From: Ruegeria sp. R13_0
GTDB taxonomy: Bacteria; Pseudomonadota; Alphaproteobacteria; Rhodobacterales; Rhodobacteraceae
DNA length: 64,000 bases
Reading direction: 5' to 3'
Assembly (NCBI RefSeq): GCF_017743995.1
Contig: NZ_JAGHRB010000007.1
Location: 124,001-188,000 of the forward strand
Position numbers and translations under genes: made by a program. Shown piece after piece: positions 26,525 through 35,712 of the stretch (positions within the stretch are counted from its first letter, which is position 1; each line of letters starts with the position of its first letter). The notes beneath the pieces are model-generated. The model ran no database searches, was not told the DNA's origin, and worked only from the letters and a program-made list of their open reading frames with translations.

Positions 26525-27701
26525 CCCTCTGTCCGGCATCCGCGTTCTGGATCTGACGAACGTGCTTGCCGGCCCCTATTGCTGCTACCAGCTCGCATTG
26601 ATGGGCGCCGAGGTGATCAAGGTCGAACGCCCCGGCTCCGGCGATCTTGCCCGGGTGTTGGGTGCTGATCCTGAGCGCAACAAAGCTGGAATGGGAATAA
26701 GCTTTCTGGCGCAAAATGCCGCGAAGAAATCCGTTACGCTGGATGTGAAACATGAGCACGGCAAAGTTCTGCTGAAAAAGCTTGTTCGAACCGCCGATGT
26801 TCTGGTCGAGAATTTCAGGCCCGGTGTTATGGATCGATTGGGTCTGGGCTTTGAAATTCTGAAAGCCGAAAACCCGCGACTGATCTACTGCGCGATCAGC
26901 GGCTTTGGGCAGGACGGACCCCGCCGCGATGATCCAGCCTATGACCAGATCGTACAGGGCATCAGCGGCGTCATGTCCATCACCGGCGCGCCGGACACGG
27001 CCCCTTATCGTGTTGGCTACCCTCTGGCTGATACAGTTGGCGGCCTGACCGCAGCATTCGCCATCTCATCCGCCCTGAACGAGACCCCACGTGGCGCGTT
27101 TCTGGATGTTGCGATGACCGAGGCGGTGATTTCTACGATGGGTTGGGTCGTCTCGAACTACCTGATCGGTGGCGTTACGCCTGCCGCGCATGGGAACGAA
27201 AACACAACCTCGGCCCCCTCGGGCACCTTTGCCACTGCAGACAGTCCGATCAACATCGCTGCAAATCGGGAAGAACAATGGCAAGCACTGGCTCGGCAAC
27301 TGGGTCGGAACGACCTGCTGGACGATCCAGCCTACACAACACGAGAAGATCGCAAGACCAACCGTCACGCCTTGCGCGCGGAATTGGAGCACACGCTGAC
27401 CACGCGACCAGCAAAGGATTGGGTGCGAGAGTTGAATGATATTGGTGTGCCCACCGGGCAGGTTCTAACCGTCGCCGATGCGCTCGACGACCCGCAATTA
27501 TTTGGGCGCGGTTTGATCGGTACCCTGGACATTCACGGTGAAGACCTACAGCTCGCTGGCAGCCCTATTGTCATGGACGGCGCGCGCAAACATCCTGGGA
27601 CCCCGCCGCCGGAATTGGGCGCTGATAACTCCGAAATCTGGTCTGAACTCGGGCTGTCGCAGGATGAGATCGACGCCTTGAAAAAGGAGGGCATCATATG
27701 A
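26514..27701 (+). CDS. Family III (CaiB/Frc-type) CoA-transferase
   Basis: The 395-residue protein belongs to the CaiB/BaiF family. It opens with SGIRVLDLTNVLAGPYCCYQ near residue 7, then has KSVTLDVKH near 72, VLVENFRPGVMDRLG near 96 and YDQIVQGISGVMSITG near 143. The catalytic Asp is probably Asp144 (PAYD). Such enzymes move CoA between carboxylic acids. It overlaps tctA by 11 bp and the next gene by 4 bp. That context makes an imported tricarboxylate the likely CoA acceptor, with a donor such as succinyl- or acetyl-CoA. The ATG at 26514 starts the family N-terminus; the frame upstream belongs to tctA's shadow. Confidence 0.88.
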   Translation: MGIDPLSGIRVLDLTNVLAGPYCCYQLALMGAEVIKVERPGSGDLARVLGADPERNKAGMGISFLAQNAAKKSVTLDVKHEHGKVLLKKLVRTADVLVENFRPGVMDRLGLGFEILKAENPRLIYCAISGFGQDGPRRDDPAYDQIVQGISGVMSITGAPDTAPYRVGYPLADTVGGLTAAFAISSALNETPRGAFLDVAMTEAVISTMGWVVSNYLIGGVTPAAHGNENTTSAPSGTFATADSPINIAANREEQWQALARQLGRNDLLDDPAYTTREDRKTNRHALRAELEHTLTTRPAKDWVRELNDIGVPTGQVLTVADALDDPQLFGRGLIGTLDIHGEDLQLAGSPIVMDGARKHPGTPPPELGADNSEIWSELGLSQDEIDALKKEGII

Positions 27702-28477
27702 GCGATGTATCCGATTGGTGGCAAACCTCGATCATCGACATGGAGCCTGGCCGGATACACCTGCGTGGAGAGCCGATCCAGGCTTTGATCGGCAATCTGG
27801 GTTTCGCCGAAATGATCTGGTTCATGCTGCGCGGCGAGAAACCGACCGAAGCACAAGCTCGTTTGTTCGAAGCAGCTTTGGTTGCGGCGGTCGATCACGG
27901 TCCGCAAGCGCCTTCAATCGCAGCCGCCCGCATGGCAGTCACCTGCGGTCTGCCCCTGAACAACGCGATGGCAAGCGCGGTCAACATGCTGGGCGATGTG
28001 CATGGCGGGGCCGGAGAGCAGGCGGTGCTGCTTTATCACTTTGTTGCAGGGCATTCGGGCGAATTGGGGCAAGCGTTGGATGATTGGATCACCACTCACG
28101 GAAAGATTCTGCCGGGCTTTGGCCATCGCTTTCACACTCCGACCGATCCGCGCGCCCCGCGCCTGATGGCACTGGTCGCCGAAGCCGTCGAACAAGGGGC
28201 ATGCAGCGGTGATTTCATGGGGATCGGGCAGGCGATTGAGGCTGAGCTGGCCCATCGCAAAGGTATACCCGTCCCGATGAATATCGATGGCGCGACGGCA
28301 GTGATCTATGCCGAGTTAGGCTTTGCCCCACCTTTGGCACGAGGGTTGTTCTGTCTTTCCCGTTCGGTCGGCATCCTGACTCACGCATGGGAGCAGATGG
28401 AGCAAGGTGGCCGCAATAAGGGACCGACCCCGCCCGCCTATCGCTGGACTTATGTGGACCCCAGAACCAAGACCTAA
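27698..28477 (+). CDS. Citryl-CoA-lyase-like (short citrate synthase family) protein
   Basis: The 259-residue protein resembles the citrate synthase fold but is much shorter than the usual ~430 residues and lacks most of the large N-terminal domain, as in citryl-CoA lyase. The catalytic triad seems intact: His102 in GDVHGGAGEQ, His143 in PGFGHRFH and Asp197 in PMNIDGATA. Placed after TctCBA and a CoA-transferase, it probably cleaves a citryl-CoA-type thioester to acetyl-CoA and oxaloacetate, or a homologue of these. The true substrate could be another tricarboxylate or citramalate-like acid. It converges on the ABC-transporter gene, with a 4-bp overlap. Confidence 0.8.
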   Translation: MSDVSDWWQTSIIDMEPGRIHLRGEPIQALIGNLGFAEMIWFMLRGEKPTEAQARLFEAALVAAVDHGPQAPSIAAARMAVTCGLPLNNAMASAVNMLGDVHGGAGEQAVLLYHFVAGHSGELGQALDDWITTHGKILPGFGHRFHTPTDPRAPRLMALVAEAVEQGACSGDFMGIGQAIEAELAHRKGIPVPMNIDGATAVIYAELGFAPPLARGLFCLSRSVGILTHAWEQMEQGGRNKGPTPPAYRWTYVDPRTKT

Positions 28478-30177
28478 ACGTCCAGTCCTTCGGTCGACAG
28501 ATCATCAAGTCGCGGCATCAGGTGCAATAGTTTCTTGGCGTAGTCCGTCTGCGGGTTGGCGAACAGGGCATCGGTCTCTTGGATCTCGACCATCTGCCCT
28601 GCCTTCATCACCGCAACGCGGTCGCACATCTGCCTCACGACCGGAAGATCGTGGCTGATGAACAGCATCGTCAGGCCCAAATGCTCTTGCAGGTCCTTCA
28701 GAATGTTCAGGATCTGCGCCTGGATCGAGACGTCCAGCGCACTGGTCGGCTCATCGCAGATCAGGAACCGAGGCTGCGTCGCCAAGGCGCGCGCGATGGA
28801 GATCCGCTGACGCTGCCCGCCCGAGAACTCATGCGGGTATTTCAGGCCCGCTTCCGAGCCCAGCCCGACCTGATCCAACAGCTCATCCACCCGGCGCTTG
28901 ACGTCTGAACCGCTCATGAGGCGGTGATGGCGGATCGGTTCTGCCACGATCTCGTCCACGCGCATTCTGGGGTTCAGCGAGGAATAGGGATCCTGAAAGA
29001 TCATCTGTATGTTCTTGCGATAAGCATCCTGAACGGCTTTGTCGCCCAAATCACTGACCAACTGCCCATCAAACATGATCGAGCCGCCATCGACCGGGTA
29101 CAAGCCAGCAATCATCCGCGCCACGGTGGACTTGCCCGAGCCGGATTCACCCACAACGCCGAACACCTCGCCCGCACGGATATCAAAGCTCACGTAATCG
29201 ACGGCGGTAAAATAGGTCCGATCCCAAGGTAAAAGTCCGCGCCGTTGCAGGAAGCGTTTGGTCAGGTTGCGGATTTCGAACACCGGCTTGGACGTGTCGT
29301 TGTCCACTTTCGGCCAATGGCGCGCCATATCCTCGATCGCGAAGCGCGTCTCACGCCCGCCATAGCTGATCTGAGGGAAACGGTGCAGCTTAAGCGTCGG
29401 CCGTGGCACCGCCGCGATCAGCGACCGCGTGTATTCGTGTTGGGGCTGCCCCATCACCTGCGCGGTTGTTCCGGTTTCGACAACCTTGCCAGCATACATA
29501 ACGGTCACGCGGTCGGTCGTATCGGCGATGACGCCCATGTCATGGGTGATCAGAATGACGCCGACCTGCCGTTCCCGCGCCAATTCCTTGATCAGGTCCA
29601 GAATCTGCGCCTGAACCGAGACATCCAGCGCCGTTGTCGGCTCATCAGCGATGATCACATCTGGTTCGGTACACAGCGCCAAGGCGATCACCACCCGTTG
29701 GCGCATCCCGCCCGAGAATTGGTGCGGGTACTGATCCAAGCGTGTATCGGGGTCCGGGATACCCACCCGGTCAATCAGGTCCCGGGCGCGTTGATTGGCC
29801 TCGGCGTCGGTGCAACCCAGATGGGCCAGGATGGTTTCGGTCAGCTGCTCTCGCACCGTGAACAAAGGGTTCAGCGAGGTCAGCGGGTCCTGAAAGATCA
29901 TCGAGATCTTCTTGCCGCGCAGACCGCGCATCGCTTCGGCATCGAGGCCACTGATCTGTTCTCCGCCCAGCTTGATCTGGCCGCTGGCGATCCGCCCGGG
30001 ACGTTCCAGCAGCCCCATGACAGCCGCACCGATGGTGGATTTGCCTGCACCGGATTCGCCCACCAAACCGTGGATTTCACCCGGCTCGACGGACAGGTCT
30101 GCGCGATCCACCGCAGTGAACAGCCTGCGGCGGGTCGGGAATTCGACGGTGAGGTCTTGGATGGTCAGAAGGCTCAT
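28474..30177 (-). CDS. Dipeptide/oligopeptide ABC importer, fused double ATPase
   Basis: The 567-residue protein contains two complete nucleotide-binding domains in one chain, equivalent to DppD and DppF. The first has Walker [10 protein letters not shown] near residue 39, signature FSGGMRQR near 155 and Walker [13 protein letters not shown] near 175. The second has GESGSGKST near 340, signature FSGGQRQR near 450 and [12 protein letters not shown] near 471. Each is followed by an oligopeptide-type C-terminal extension. It powers import by the adjacent permeases. It is the last gene of the operon that begins with the binding proteins. Confidence 0.93.
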   Translation of the reverse strand: MSLLTIQDLTVEFPTRRRLFTAVDRADLSVEPGEIHGLVGESGAGKSTIGAAVMGLLERPGRIASGQIKLGGEQISGLDAEAMRGLRGKKISMIFQDPLTSLNPLFTVREQLTETILAHLGCTDAEANQRARDLIDRVGIPDPDTRLDQYPHQFSGGMRQRVVIALALCTEPDVIIADEPTTALDVSVQAQILDLIKELARERQVGVILITHDMGVIADTTDRVTVMYAGKVVETGTTAQVMGQPQHEYTRSLIAAVPRPTLKLHRFPQISYGGRETRFAIEDMARHWPKVDNDTSKPVFEIRNLTKRFLQRRGLLPWDRTYFTAVDYVSFDIRAGEVFGVVGESGSGKSTVARMIAGLYPVDGGSIMFDGQLVSDLGDKAVQDAYRKNIQMIFQDPYSSLNPRMRVDEIVAEPIRHHRLMSGSDVKRRVDELLDQVGLGSEAGLKYPHEFSGGQRQRISIARALATQPRFLICDEPTSALDVSIQAQILNILKDLQEHLGLTMLFISHDLPVVRQMCDRVAVMKAGQMVEIQETDALFANPQTDYAKKLLHLMPRLDDLSTEGLDV

Positions 30178-30181
30178 TAGG

Positions 30182-31132
30182 TCACCGCAGTTTTGGGTTC
30201 AGCGCATCGCGCAGCCAGTCGCCCAGCAGGTTCACGGACAGGGCGAGGGCCAGAAGGGTGCAGGCGGGGAAGAACAGAATCCACCACTCTCCCGAGAACA
30301 GGAACCCCTGTCCAATGCGGATCAGCGTTCCCAGCGAAGGTTGGGTCGGAGGCGCGCCGACGCCAAGGAAGCTCAGCGTCGCCTCGGCGATGATGGCCAG
30401 CGCCAGCGAGATGGTGGCGATCACCAGAACCGGGCTGAGGACATTGGGCAGGATATGACGGAACATGATCGGGATCGAGCCGCGACCGATCAGTCGCGCA
30501 GCCTGCACATATTCCTTGTTCTTTTCGACCAGCGCTGCCCCGCGGACGACGCGCGCAAACTGCACCCAATCGGACAAGGCGATGGCGATGATGAGCACAT
30601 AGATCGCCATTTCATCGCGATATTCAGGCGGGGTCACGCCCTTGGCGATGCCAAAGATCAGCATAGCTACCAGAATGGCTGGAAAGGTCAGCTGGACGTC
30701 GGCGATCCGCATGATCAGCGTTTCGACCCAGCCACCAAAATAGGCCGCGACCAAACCCAGAACGACTCCGATGATCAGAGCCAGCAATACGGCGGCAGCC
30801 CCGACGAACAAGGAAATGCGCAGCCCGTAGAGGATGGTCGAGAATACGTCCCGACCCTGGTCATCCGTGCCCAGCAGGAAGGTTTCCTGCGTAAACGCAT
30901 TCGGTGTGCCCGGCGGTGTGAAGCCGTTCATCAGGTTCAAAGTCGCCGGATCGAACGGATTGTAAGGCGCGATCAAGGGCGCGAAAATAGCACAAAACAC
31001 AAGGATCAGGACAACAGCCGAGGCGATGACAGCCACGGGCGAATGCCGAAAAGACCATGCGAAATCGCTGTCCCACGCTTTGGCAAAGCGCGACTTGGAG
31101 GCGGGTTGCGGGGTTTCGATCGTTTCGGTCAT
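30182..31132 (-). CDS. Peptide-type ABC permease, DppC-like
   Basis: The 316-residue membrane protein has an N-terminal OppC_N segment (SDFAWSFRHSPVAVIASAVV near residue 19) and LGTDDQGRDVFSTILYGLRI near 88, a DppC/OppC hallmark. The EAA loop, with ARLIGRGSIPIMFRHILPN near 202, should contact the fused ATPase. Six membrane helices are visible. It overlaps the DppB-like gene by 4 bp and lies 4 bp upstream of the ATPase gene. Confidence 0.93.
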   Translation of the reverse strand: MTETIETPQPASKSRFAKAWDSDFAWSFRHSPVAVIASAVVLILVFCAIFAPLIAPYNPFDPATLNLMNGFTPPGTPNAFTQETFLLGTDDQGRDVFSTILYGLRISLFVGAAAVLLALIIGVVLGLVAAYFGGWVETLIMRIADVQLTFPAILVAMLIFGIAKGVTPPEYRDEMAIYVLIIAIALSDWVQFARVVRGAALVEKNKEYVQAARLIGRGSIPIMFRHILPNVLSPVLVIATISLALAIIAEATLSFLGVGAPPTQPSLGTLIRIGQGFLFSGEWWILFFPACTLLALALSVNLLGDWLRDALNPKLR

Positions 31133-32106
31133 GTAGCCCTCGCGTCGACACGCAGGCGCGGGTCAATGGCATAGTAGAGAAGATCGACGATCAGGTTGAT
31201 CGTCACGAACATGACCGAAATCAGCATCAGATAGGCGGCCATGACGGGAATATCGACGAACTGGATCGCGTTGATGAACAGCAGCCCGACACCGGGCCAT
31301 TGGAACACGGTCTCAGTGATGATGGCAAAGGCGATAATTGACCCCAACTGCAGACCAGTGATCGTGATCACCGGCACCAGCGTGTTTTTCAGCGCGTGGC
31401 GGAAGTTGATCACCCTGTCCGACAGCCCTCGGGCTCGGGCGAAACGGACGTAGTCGGCGCGCAGGACCTCGAGCATCTCGGACCGCACCAGACGCATGAT
31501 CAGGGTCATCTGATACAGGCCCAGCGTAATCGCCGGCAGGATCAGTGCCTTCAGGCCCGAGGTCGTTAGAAACCCGGTTGACCAGCCTCCGATCATGACC
31601 GTCTCACCCCTGCCGAAACTGGGTAAGAGGTCAAGTTCGACCGAGAAGATGTAAATCAGCAATATCCCGATCAGGAAGGTGGGCAGAGAGACCCCGATCA
31701 GACTGACCGTCATGATGATATTCGCCGCAACCCCTTGTCGTCGGATCGCGGTGAAGACGCCCAGCGCAATGCCCATCGTGATGGCGAGAAAGCCTGACAC
31801 GAAGGCCAGCTCAAGCGTCGCGGGCGCGCGTTCGGCGATGATGGTCGAGACCGGGCGGCCCTGACGATAGGAGACGCCGAAGTTGCCCTGAACGGCACCC
31901 TGCAGGAACTTGGCGTATTGCACGATAAACGGCTGATCGAGGCCCAATTCCGTCCTCAACCGGTCGATATCGGCCTGTGTGCGTTCCTGACCCAGCATGT
32001 TGTCGATCGGATCGCCGACAAAACGAAACATCGAGAACGCGACCAGACCCACGACCAGCAAAACGATCACGGATTGGAACATCCTTCGAACAATATATGC
32101 GAACAT
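31129..32106 (-). CDS. Peptide-type ABC permease, DppB-like
   Basis: The 325-residue membrane protein starts with the DppB-type signature (AYIVRRMFQSVIVLLVVGLV) and contains GLDQPFIVQYAKFLQGAVQG near residue 53. The EAA loop is RADYVRFARARGLSDRVINF near 214, followed by HALKNTLVPVITITGLQLG. Six helices are predicted. It pairs with the downstream DppC-like permease. A hairpin (32178-32199) lies between it and the upstream binding-protein gene. Confidence 0.93.
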   Translation of the reverse strand: MFAYIVRRMFQSVIVLLVVGLVAFSMFRFVGDPIDNMLGQERTQADIDRLRTELGLDQPFIVQYAKFLQGAVQGNFGVSYRQGRPVSTIIAERAPATLELAFVSGFLAITMGIALGVFTAIRRQGVAANIIMTVSLIGVSLPTFLIGILLIYIFSVELDLLPSFGRGETVMIGGWSTGFLTTSGLKALILPAITLGLYQMTLIMRLVRSEMLEVLRADYVRFARARGLSDRVINFRHALKNTLVPVITITGLQLGSIIAFAIITETVFQWPGVGLLFINAIQFVDIPVMAAYLMLISVMFVTINLIVDLLYYAIDPRLRVDARAT

Positions 32107-32177
32107 TCAGAATCCCCGGTTGATCGGCCTGTCTAAGCCGCGTCTGACCAAATGGTCAAGATACCGCTAACGAAACA

Positions 32178-32199
32178 GGGGCCAGAACGACCCGGCCCC
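32178..32199 (-). promoter_or_regulatory. Intercistronic hairpin before the permease genes
   Basis: GGGGCC and GGCCCC pair around a 10-nt loop, 13 bases after the binding-protein stop. On the minus strand TGTTTCG follows, only weakly T-rich. It is likely a partial terminator or mRNA 3' stabiliser between binding-protein and membrane genes. Confidence 0.55.
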
Positions 32200-32212
32200 T
32201 TGAACAGCGTTT

Positions 32213-33778
32213 TCAGTTTACGGTCACCCACCGCAGGATGAAGAAGTTGTCCGGGCGTTGGGTCAGCTCGATATTGCTGCGCGTTCCCCAGACCAGAGGT
32301 TGCACATACATCGGAACATAGACCTGCTCATCCTGAATGATGCTGGTGACCTCGTCCAGCATGGCCTGACGGGCGCCTTCATCCAGTTCGGATTGAATCT
32401 GCGGCAGCAGTTCATCGACACGCGCGTTCGAGAAGCCGCCGAAATTCCAGCTGCCCAGCTTTTTCTCTTCGTTGGGTGTCGCGACCAGAAAGCGCACCGG
32501 ATGTTCGGCGTCGAACGTGCCCGGGCTCCAGCCCAGCAGGTACATGTCATAATTGTCTTCGCGCAGCTCGGGCCAGTAGTTGCGCACCGGCATCGCGTCC
32601 AGTTCGGCAGTTAATCCGATCTGCGCGAGCATGCCGACAATCGCCTGACAGACGGCCTCGTCATTCAGATAGCGATCATTGGGGCATTTGAGGCCGAACG
32701 AAAACCCATCCGCGTATCCGGCCTCGGCCAGCAAGGCCTTTGCAGCCTCGACATCGTAGGCGGGTCGCTCTGCGTTGGCCGCCGAGTAACCGCTCATCGC
32801 AGGGCTTACGAGCTGTGAGGCCGCCTCAGCACTACCACGCATGATCGTGGCAAGGATCGCGTCGACATTCACCGCATGCGCCACAGCCTGACGTACGCGC
32901 GCATCCCGAAATGGGTTCGGTTTGCCAGCATCGTCGGTATATTTCAGGGCCTCAGCCTGATGATCAAAGCCCAGCATGATCACGCGGGCCTCGATCCCCT
33001 GAATGACCTCGACCTCATCATTGCCCTGAAGGCGCGCCACGTCCTGAATCGGAACGGGCTCAATCATATCGACGTCGCCGGACAGCAAGGCCGCGACCGC
33101 AGTGGCAGAGTTCTGAATCGGGTTGAATTCGGCGCGGGTAATGTTGTGCTCGGCTTCACCCCACCAACCGTCAAAAGGTTCCAACACGGTGCGCAGACCG
33201 GGCTCGCGCGCGGTGATCTGAAACGCGCCGGTTCCGTTGGCATTCAGCGTCGCGTAGTTTCCGGTTTCCTTGTCGGGTAGAGCGGCCTCATTGGTCTCAG
33301 CCCAGCCCTGATCCATGATCATCCAGTTTGCGATGGACGACGGGAAAAGCGGGTTGGGTGCTGTTGTCATGAAATCGACGGTATAGTCATCCACCACCTT
33401 GACCTCGCTGATCGGTGCAAACCAGCTGCGGGTATCCGAGACCTCATCCGAAGCGCGTAGATAGCTGAACAGAACGTCCTGCGCGTCGAATGTGCTGCCA
33501 TCGTGGAACGTTACGCCCTCGCGCAGGGTGAACCGCCAGCCTTCGCCGTCTCCAATCGGTTCCCAACTAGTGGCCAAAGCGGGCTCGACGCTCATGTCCT
33601 TGCCGCGGCGGACCAGCCCTTCGTAGACATTGTTGAGGAAGCCCAGAACAGCAGCCGAATTGACGGCATGCGGGTCCATGGTCTGTGGATCGGTGGTCGA
33701 GGCCCATTTGAACTCGGCCGCCTGAGCAGCGCTTGCGGCCAAAAAGGCCAAACCGATGGCCGTTGCCTTGAAGGTCAT
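32213..33778 (-). CDS. Peptide-type ABC substrate-binding protein (second of two)
   Basis: The 521-residue protein has a signal peptide (residues 1-20, AFLAASAAQA before AEFKW) and the SBP_bac_5 fold: EPALATSWEPIGDGEGWRFT near residue 64, LREGVTFHDGSTFDAQDVLF near 84 and LNANGTGAFQITAREPGLRT near 178. It is clearly paralogous to the upstream gene product; both contain a CPNDRYxNDEAxCQAxVGMLAQIG block. It lies 90 bp downstream of that gene and upstream of the permeases. The ligand may be a peptide, but this family also binds opines, sugars and nickel. Confidence 0.9.
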   Translation of the reverse strand: MTFKATAIGLAFLAASAAQAAEFKWASTTDPQTMDPHAVNSAAVLGFLNNVYEGLVRRGKDMSVEPALATSWEPIGDGEGWRFTLREGVTFHDGSTFDAQDVLFSYLRASDEVSDTRSWFAPISEVKVVDDYTVDFMTTAPNPLFPSSIANWMIMDQGWAETNEAALPDKETGNYATLNANGTGAFQITAREPGLRTVLEPFDGWWGEAEHNITRAEFNPIQNSATAVAALLSGDVDMIEPVPIQDVARLQGNDEVEVIQGIEARVIMLGFDHQAEALKYTDDAGKPNPFRDARVRQAVAHAVNVDAILATIMRGSAEAASQLVSPAMSGYSAANAERPAYDVEAAKALLAEAGYADGFSFGLKCPNDRYLNDEAVCQAIVGMLAQIGLTAELDAMPVRNYWPELREDNYDMYLLGWSPGTFDAEHPVRFLVATPNEEKKLGSWNFGGFSNARVDELLPQIQSELDEGARQAMLDEVTSIIQDEQVYVPMYVQPLVWGTRSNIELTQRPDNFFILRWVTVN

Positions 33779-33826
33779 GGCGATACCTCTCTGTTTTAGG
33801 TGAACTGTCGTGAAACACCAAATGAC

Positions 33827-33846
33827 AGGGCGCTGGTCCGCGCCCT
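33827..33846 (-). promoter_or_regulatory. Intercistronic hairpin between the two binding-protein genes
   Basis: AGGGCGC and GCGCCCT form a 7-bp stem around a 6-nt loop, 22 bases after the first binding-protein stop. GTCATTTGGTGTTTC follows on the minus strand, so a weak terminator is possible. Confidence 0.5.
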
Positions 33847-33868
33847 GCCCTGTCTTGGGTCCTGAACC

Positions 33869-35449
33869 TTAGTTCATGGTGAAGTATTTGATCTTCGGCG
33901 AATCTTCCGGCTCAACGATAGTGCCAACATTCGACTTCATACCCCAGTTCAGCACTTGGTGGTGGATCGGGATATACAGCTGATCATCCTGCACAACCTG
34001 CCAGATCTCGGCAATCTGGGCGTCGCGCTTCGGAAGGTCGGTTTCAGAGGCCAACCCCTGGATCTTGGCGTCCAACTCTGGGTTGTTGTAGCGGGTCGCA
34101 TTCCACGAGCCGTATTTCTCACCCTTGGTGTGAACCAGGAAGTTGAAGATATACTCCGAGTCGTAGGTTGGAACGCCCCAGCCCAGCATGTAGAAGTCGG
34201 TCTCGAGGTTCGAGAGCAGCGGGAAATGCTGCGCCTTGGGTTTGGCATCCAGATTCACCGTGACACCAATCTGCGCCAGCATGCCGACGGCAGCCTGACA
34301 GATCGCTTCGTCGTTGACATAGCGGTCGTTCGGGCAGTTCAGCGTGATCGAGAACCCATCCGGGTATCCAGCCTCGGCCATCATGGCCTTGGCGCCTTCG
34401 ATATCGGTCGTGGAGGAGCTGTCCATGCCCTCATCCCAACCGTTCACGAAAGGCGGTGCGATCATGCCAGCAGGGGCCGACTGGCCACGCATAACGACCT
34501 GTTTGATAGCATCCCGGTTGATGGCCTTGGACATCGCCTGACGCACGCGTACGTCGGCCAGCGGGTTCTTCCCGTCCACATTATCCGAGCCCAGATCAGC
34601 ATCACCCATGTTCATGCCGAAGAAGATCACCCGGTTCTGAGGCGCGGTCCGCACGTCCAGACCATCGGTATCCGCAACGCGGGCCAAATCCTGCACCGGA
34701 ACGTCCTGAATGAAATCGACCTCACCCGACAGCAAAGCAGCAACCCGGGTCGCGGCGTTCTGGATCGGGGTATAGATGATCTCGGTCACTTCCAGGGGGA
34801 ACTCATCCCTACCCCAGTAGTTCTCGTTCGCGGTCAGAACAGTTTTCACGTCGGGTTCACGGCTGACCAGCTTGTAGGGGCCGGTACCGTTGGCGTTCTT
34901 GGCGGCGAATGTGTCCTCGCCCCCTTCATAGTCCTGCACCTTCACGGCGTTATTCGCCTCGGCCCAAGCCTTGTCCATCATGAACATGTTGGTCAGGTTG
35001 TTGGGCATGATCGGGTTCGGACCGTCGGTTTCAATCTCAACCGTGTATTTGTCCGGCGCGCGCACTTCTTTGACCGAGGCCAGCAGCTCTTTGTAGTCCG
35101 AATCTGGCGTCATCGCGCGGTTGAGCGAGAAGACAACGTCTTCGCTGTCGAACTCGGCGCCGTCATGGAAGGTCACGCCTTCACGCAGTTTGAACACCCA
35201 GACGTTCGGGTTTTCCTCGGACGGGGCCCATTCGGTCGCCAGCGACGGCACAAGCGCCCCGGCATGGTCGCGCATCACCAGCGTTTCCATGATCTGATGC
35301 GCCATGGCCGAGGTCGGACCCTCGTTCTGCGCATGCGGGTCCATCGTCAGCGAGTCGCCCGCGCGCGCCCAGCGCAGCGTTTCCGCAGAGGCAGCACCGG
35401 CCAACAGGGCCATGGCACTGGCTGCGACCAGCAAGTGTTTCACTTTCAT
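33869..35449 (-). CDS. Peptide-type ABC substrate-binding protein (first of two)
   Basis: The 526-residue protein has a signal peptide (MKVKHLLVAASAMALLAGAA-SA) and the SBP_bac_5 fold, with LREGVTFHDGAEFDSEDVVF near residue 89 and NANGTGPYKLVSREPDVKTV near 190. The frame is open almost to 35725. However, the ATG at 35449 is preceded by GGGAGA and opens a textbook signal peptide. It is the first gene of the importer operon, divergent from the type I secretion genes. Its close relation to the next gene suggests duplication with altered ligand range. Confidence 0.92.
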   Translation of the reverse strand: MKVKHLLVAASAMALLAGAASAETLRWARAGDSLTMDPHAQNEGPTSAMAHQIMETLVMRDHAGALVPSLATEWAPSEENPNVWVFKLREGVTFHDGAEFDSEDVVFSLNRAMTPDSDYKELLASVKEVRAPDKYTVEIETDGPNPIMPNNLTNMFMMDKAWAEANNAVKVQDYEGGEDTFAAKNANGTGPYKLVSREPDVKTVLTANENYWGRDEFPLEVTEIIYTPIQNAATRVAALLSGEVDFIQDVPVQDLARVADTDGLDVRTAPQNRVIFFGMNMGDADLGSDNVDGKNPLADVRVRQAMSKAINRDAIKQVVMRGQSAPAGMIAPPFVNGWDEGMDSSSTTDIEGAKAMMAEAGYPDGFSITLNCPNDRYVNDEAICQAAVGMLAQIGVTVNLDAKPKAQHFPLLSNLETDFYMLGWGVPTYDSEYIFNFLVHTKGEKYGSWNATRYNNPELDAKIQGLASETDLPKRDAQIAEIWQVVQDDQLYIPIHHQVLNWGMKSNVGTIVEPEDSPKIKYFTMN

Positions 35450-35712
35450 TGTAATCTCCCCAATTCTTTTTTGACCCGCACGGATGGCGGGTGATCGACG
35501 AAGCGCGATCAACGTGCCCTTGATAATCCAAATCATTCTGAAACTTGCAATGCCTAATTGGGGTGCAGCTTTCGTCCGGGGGTTTACCGTTTGGCCGGAT
35601 TTCGCTGGTTCTGTGACGATCGAGTTGCATACCGTTTCTCTTTCTTCGAGACTCGGTTCGCGGTAAAAAAACGTAGCCGCATCAGGCTGGACATCGTGTC
35701 GGGGACATTGAT

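Noticed and set aside
29245..31174. Two long plus-strand frames (311 and 420 codons).
   Set aside because: Both are antisense to the double ATPase and the DppC-like permease. Their products are Gln/Arg/His-rich without any motif.
33956..35494. A 512-codon open frame on the plus strand.
   Set aside because: It lies antisense to a clear peptide-binding protein gene with signal peptide and family motifs. Its translation shows no recognisable domain, as expected of a GC-rich shadow frame.
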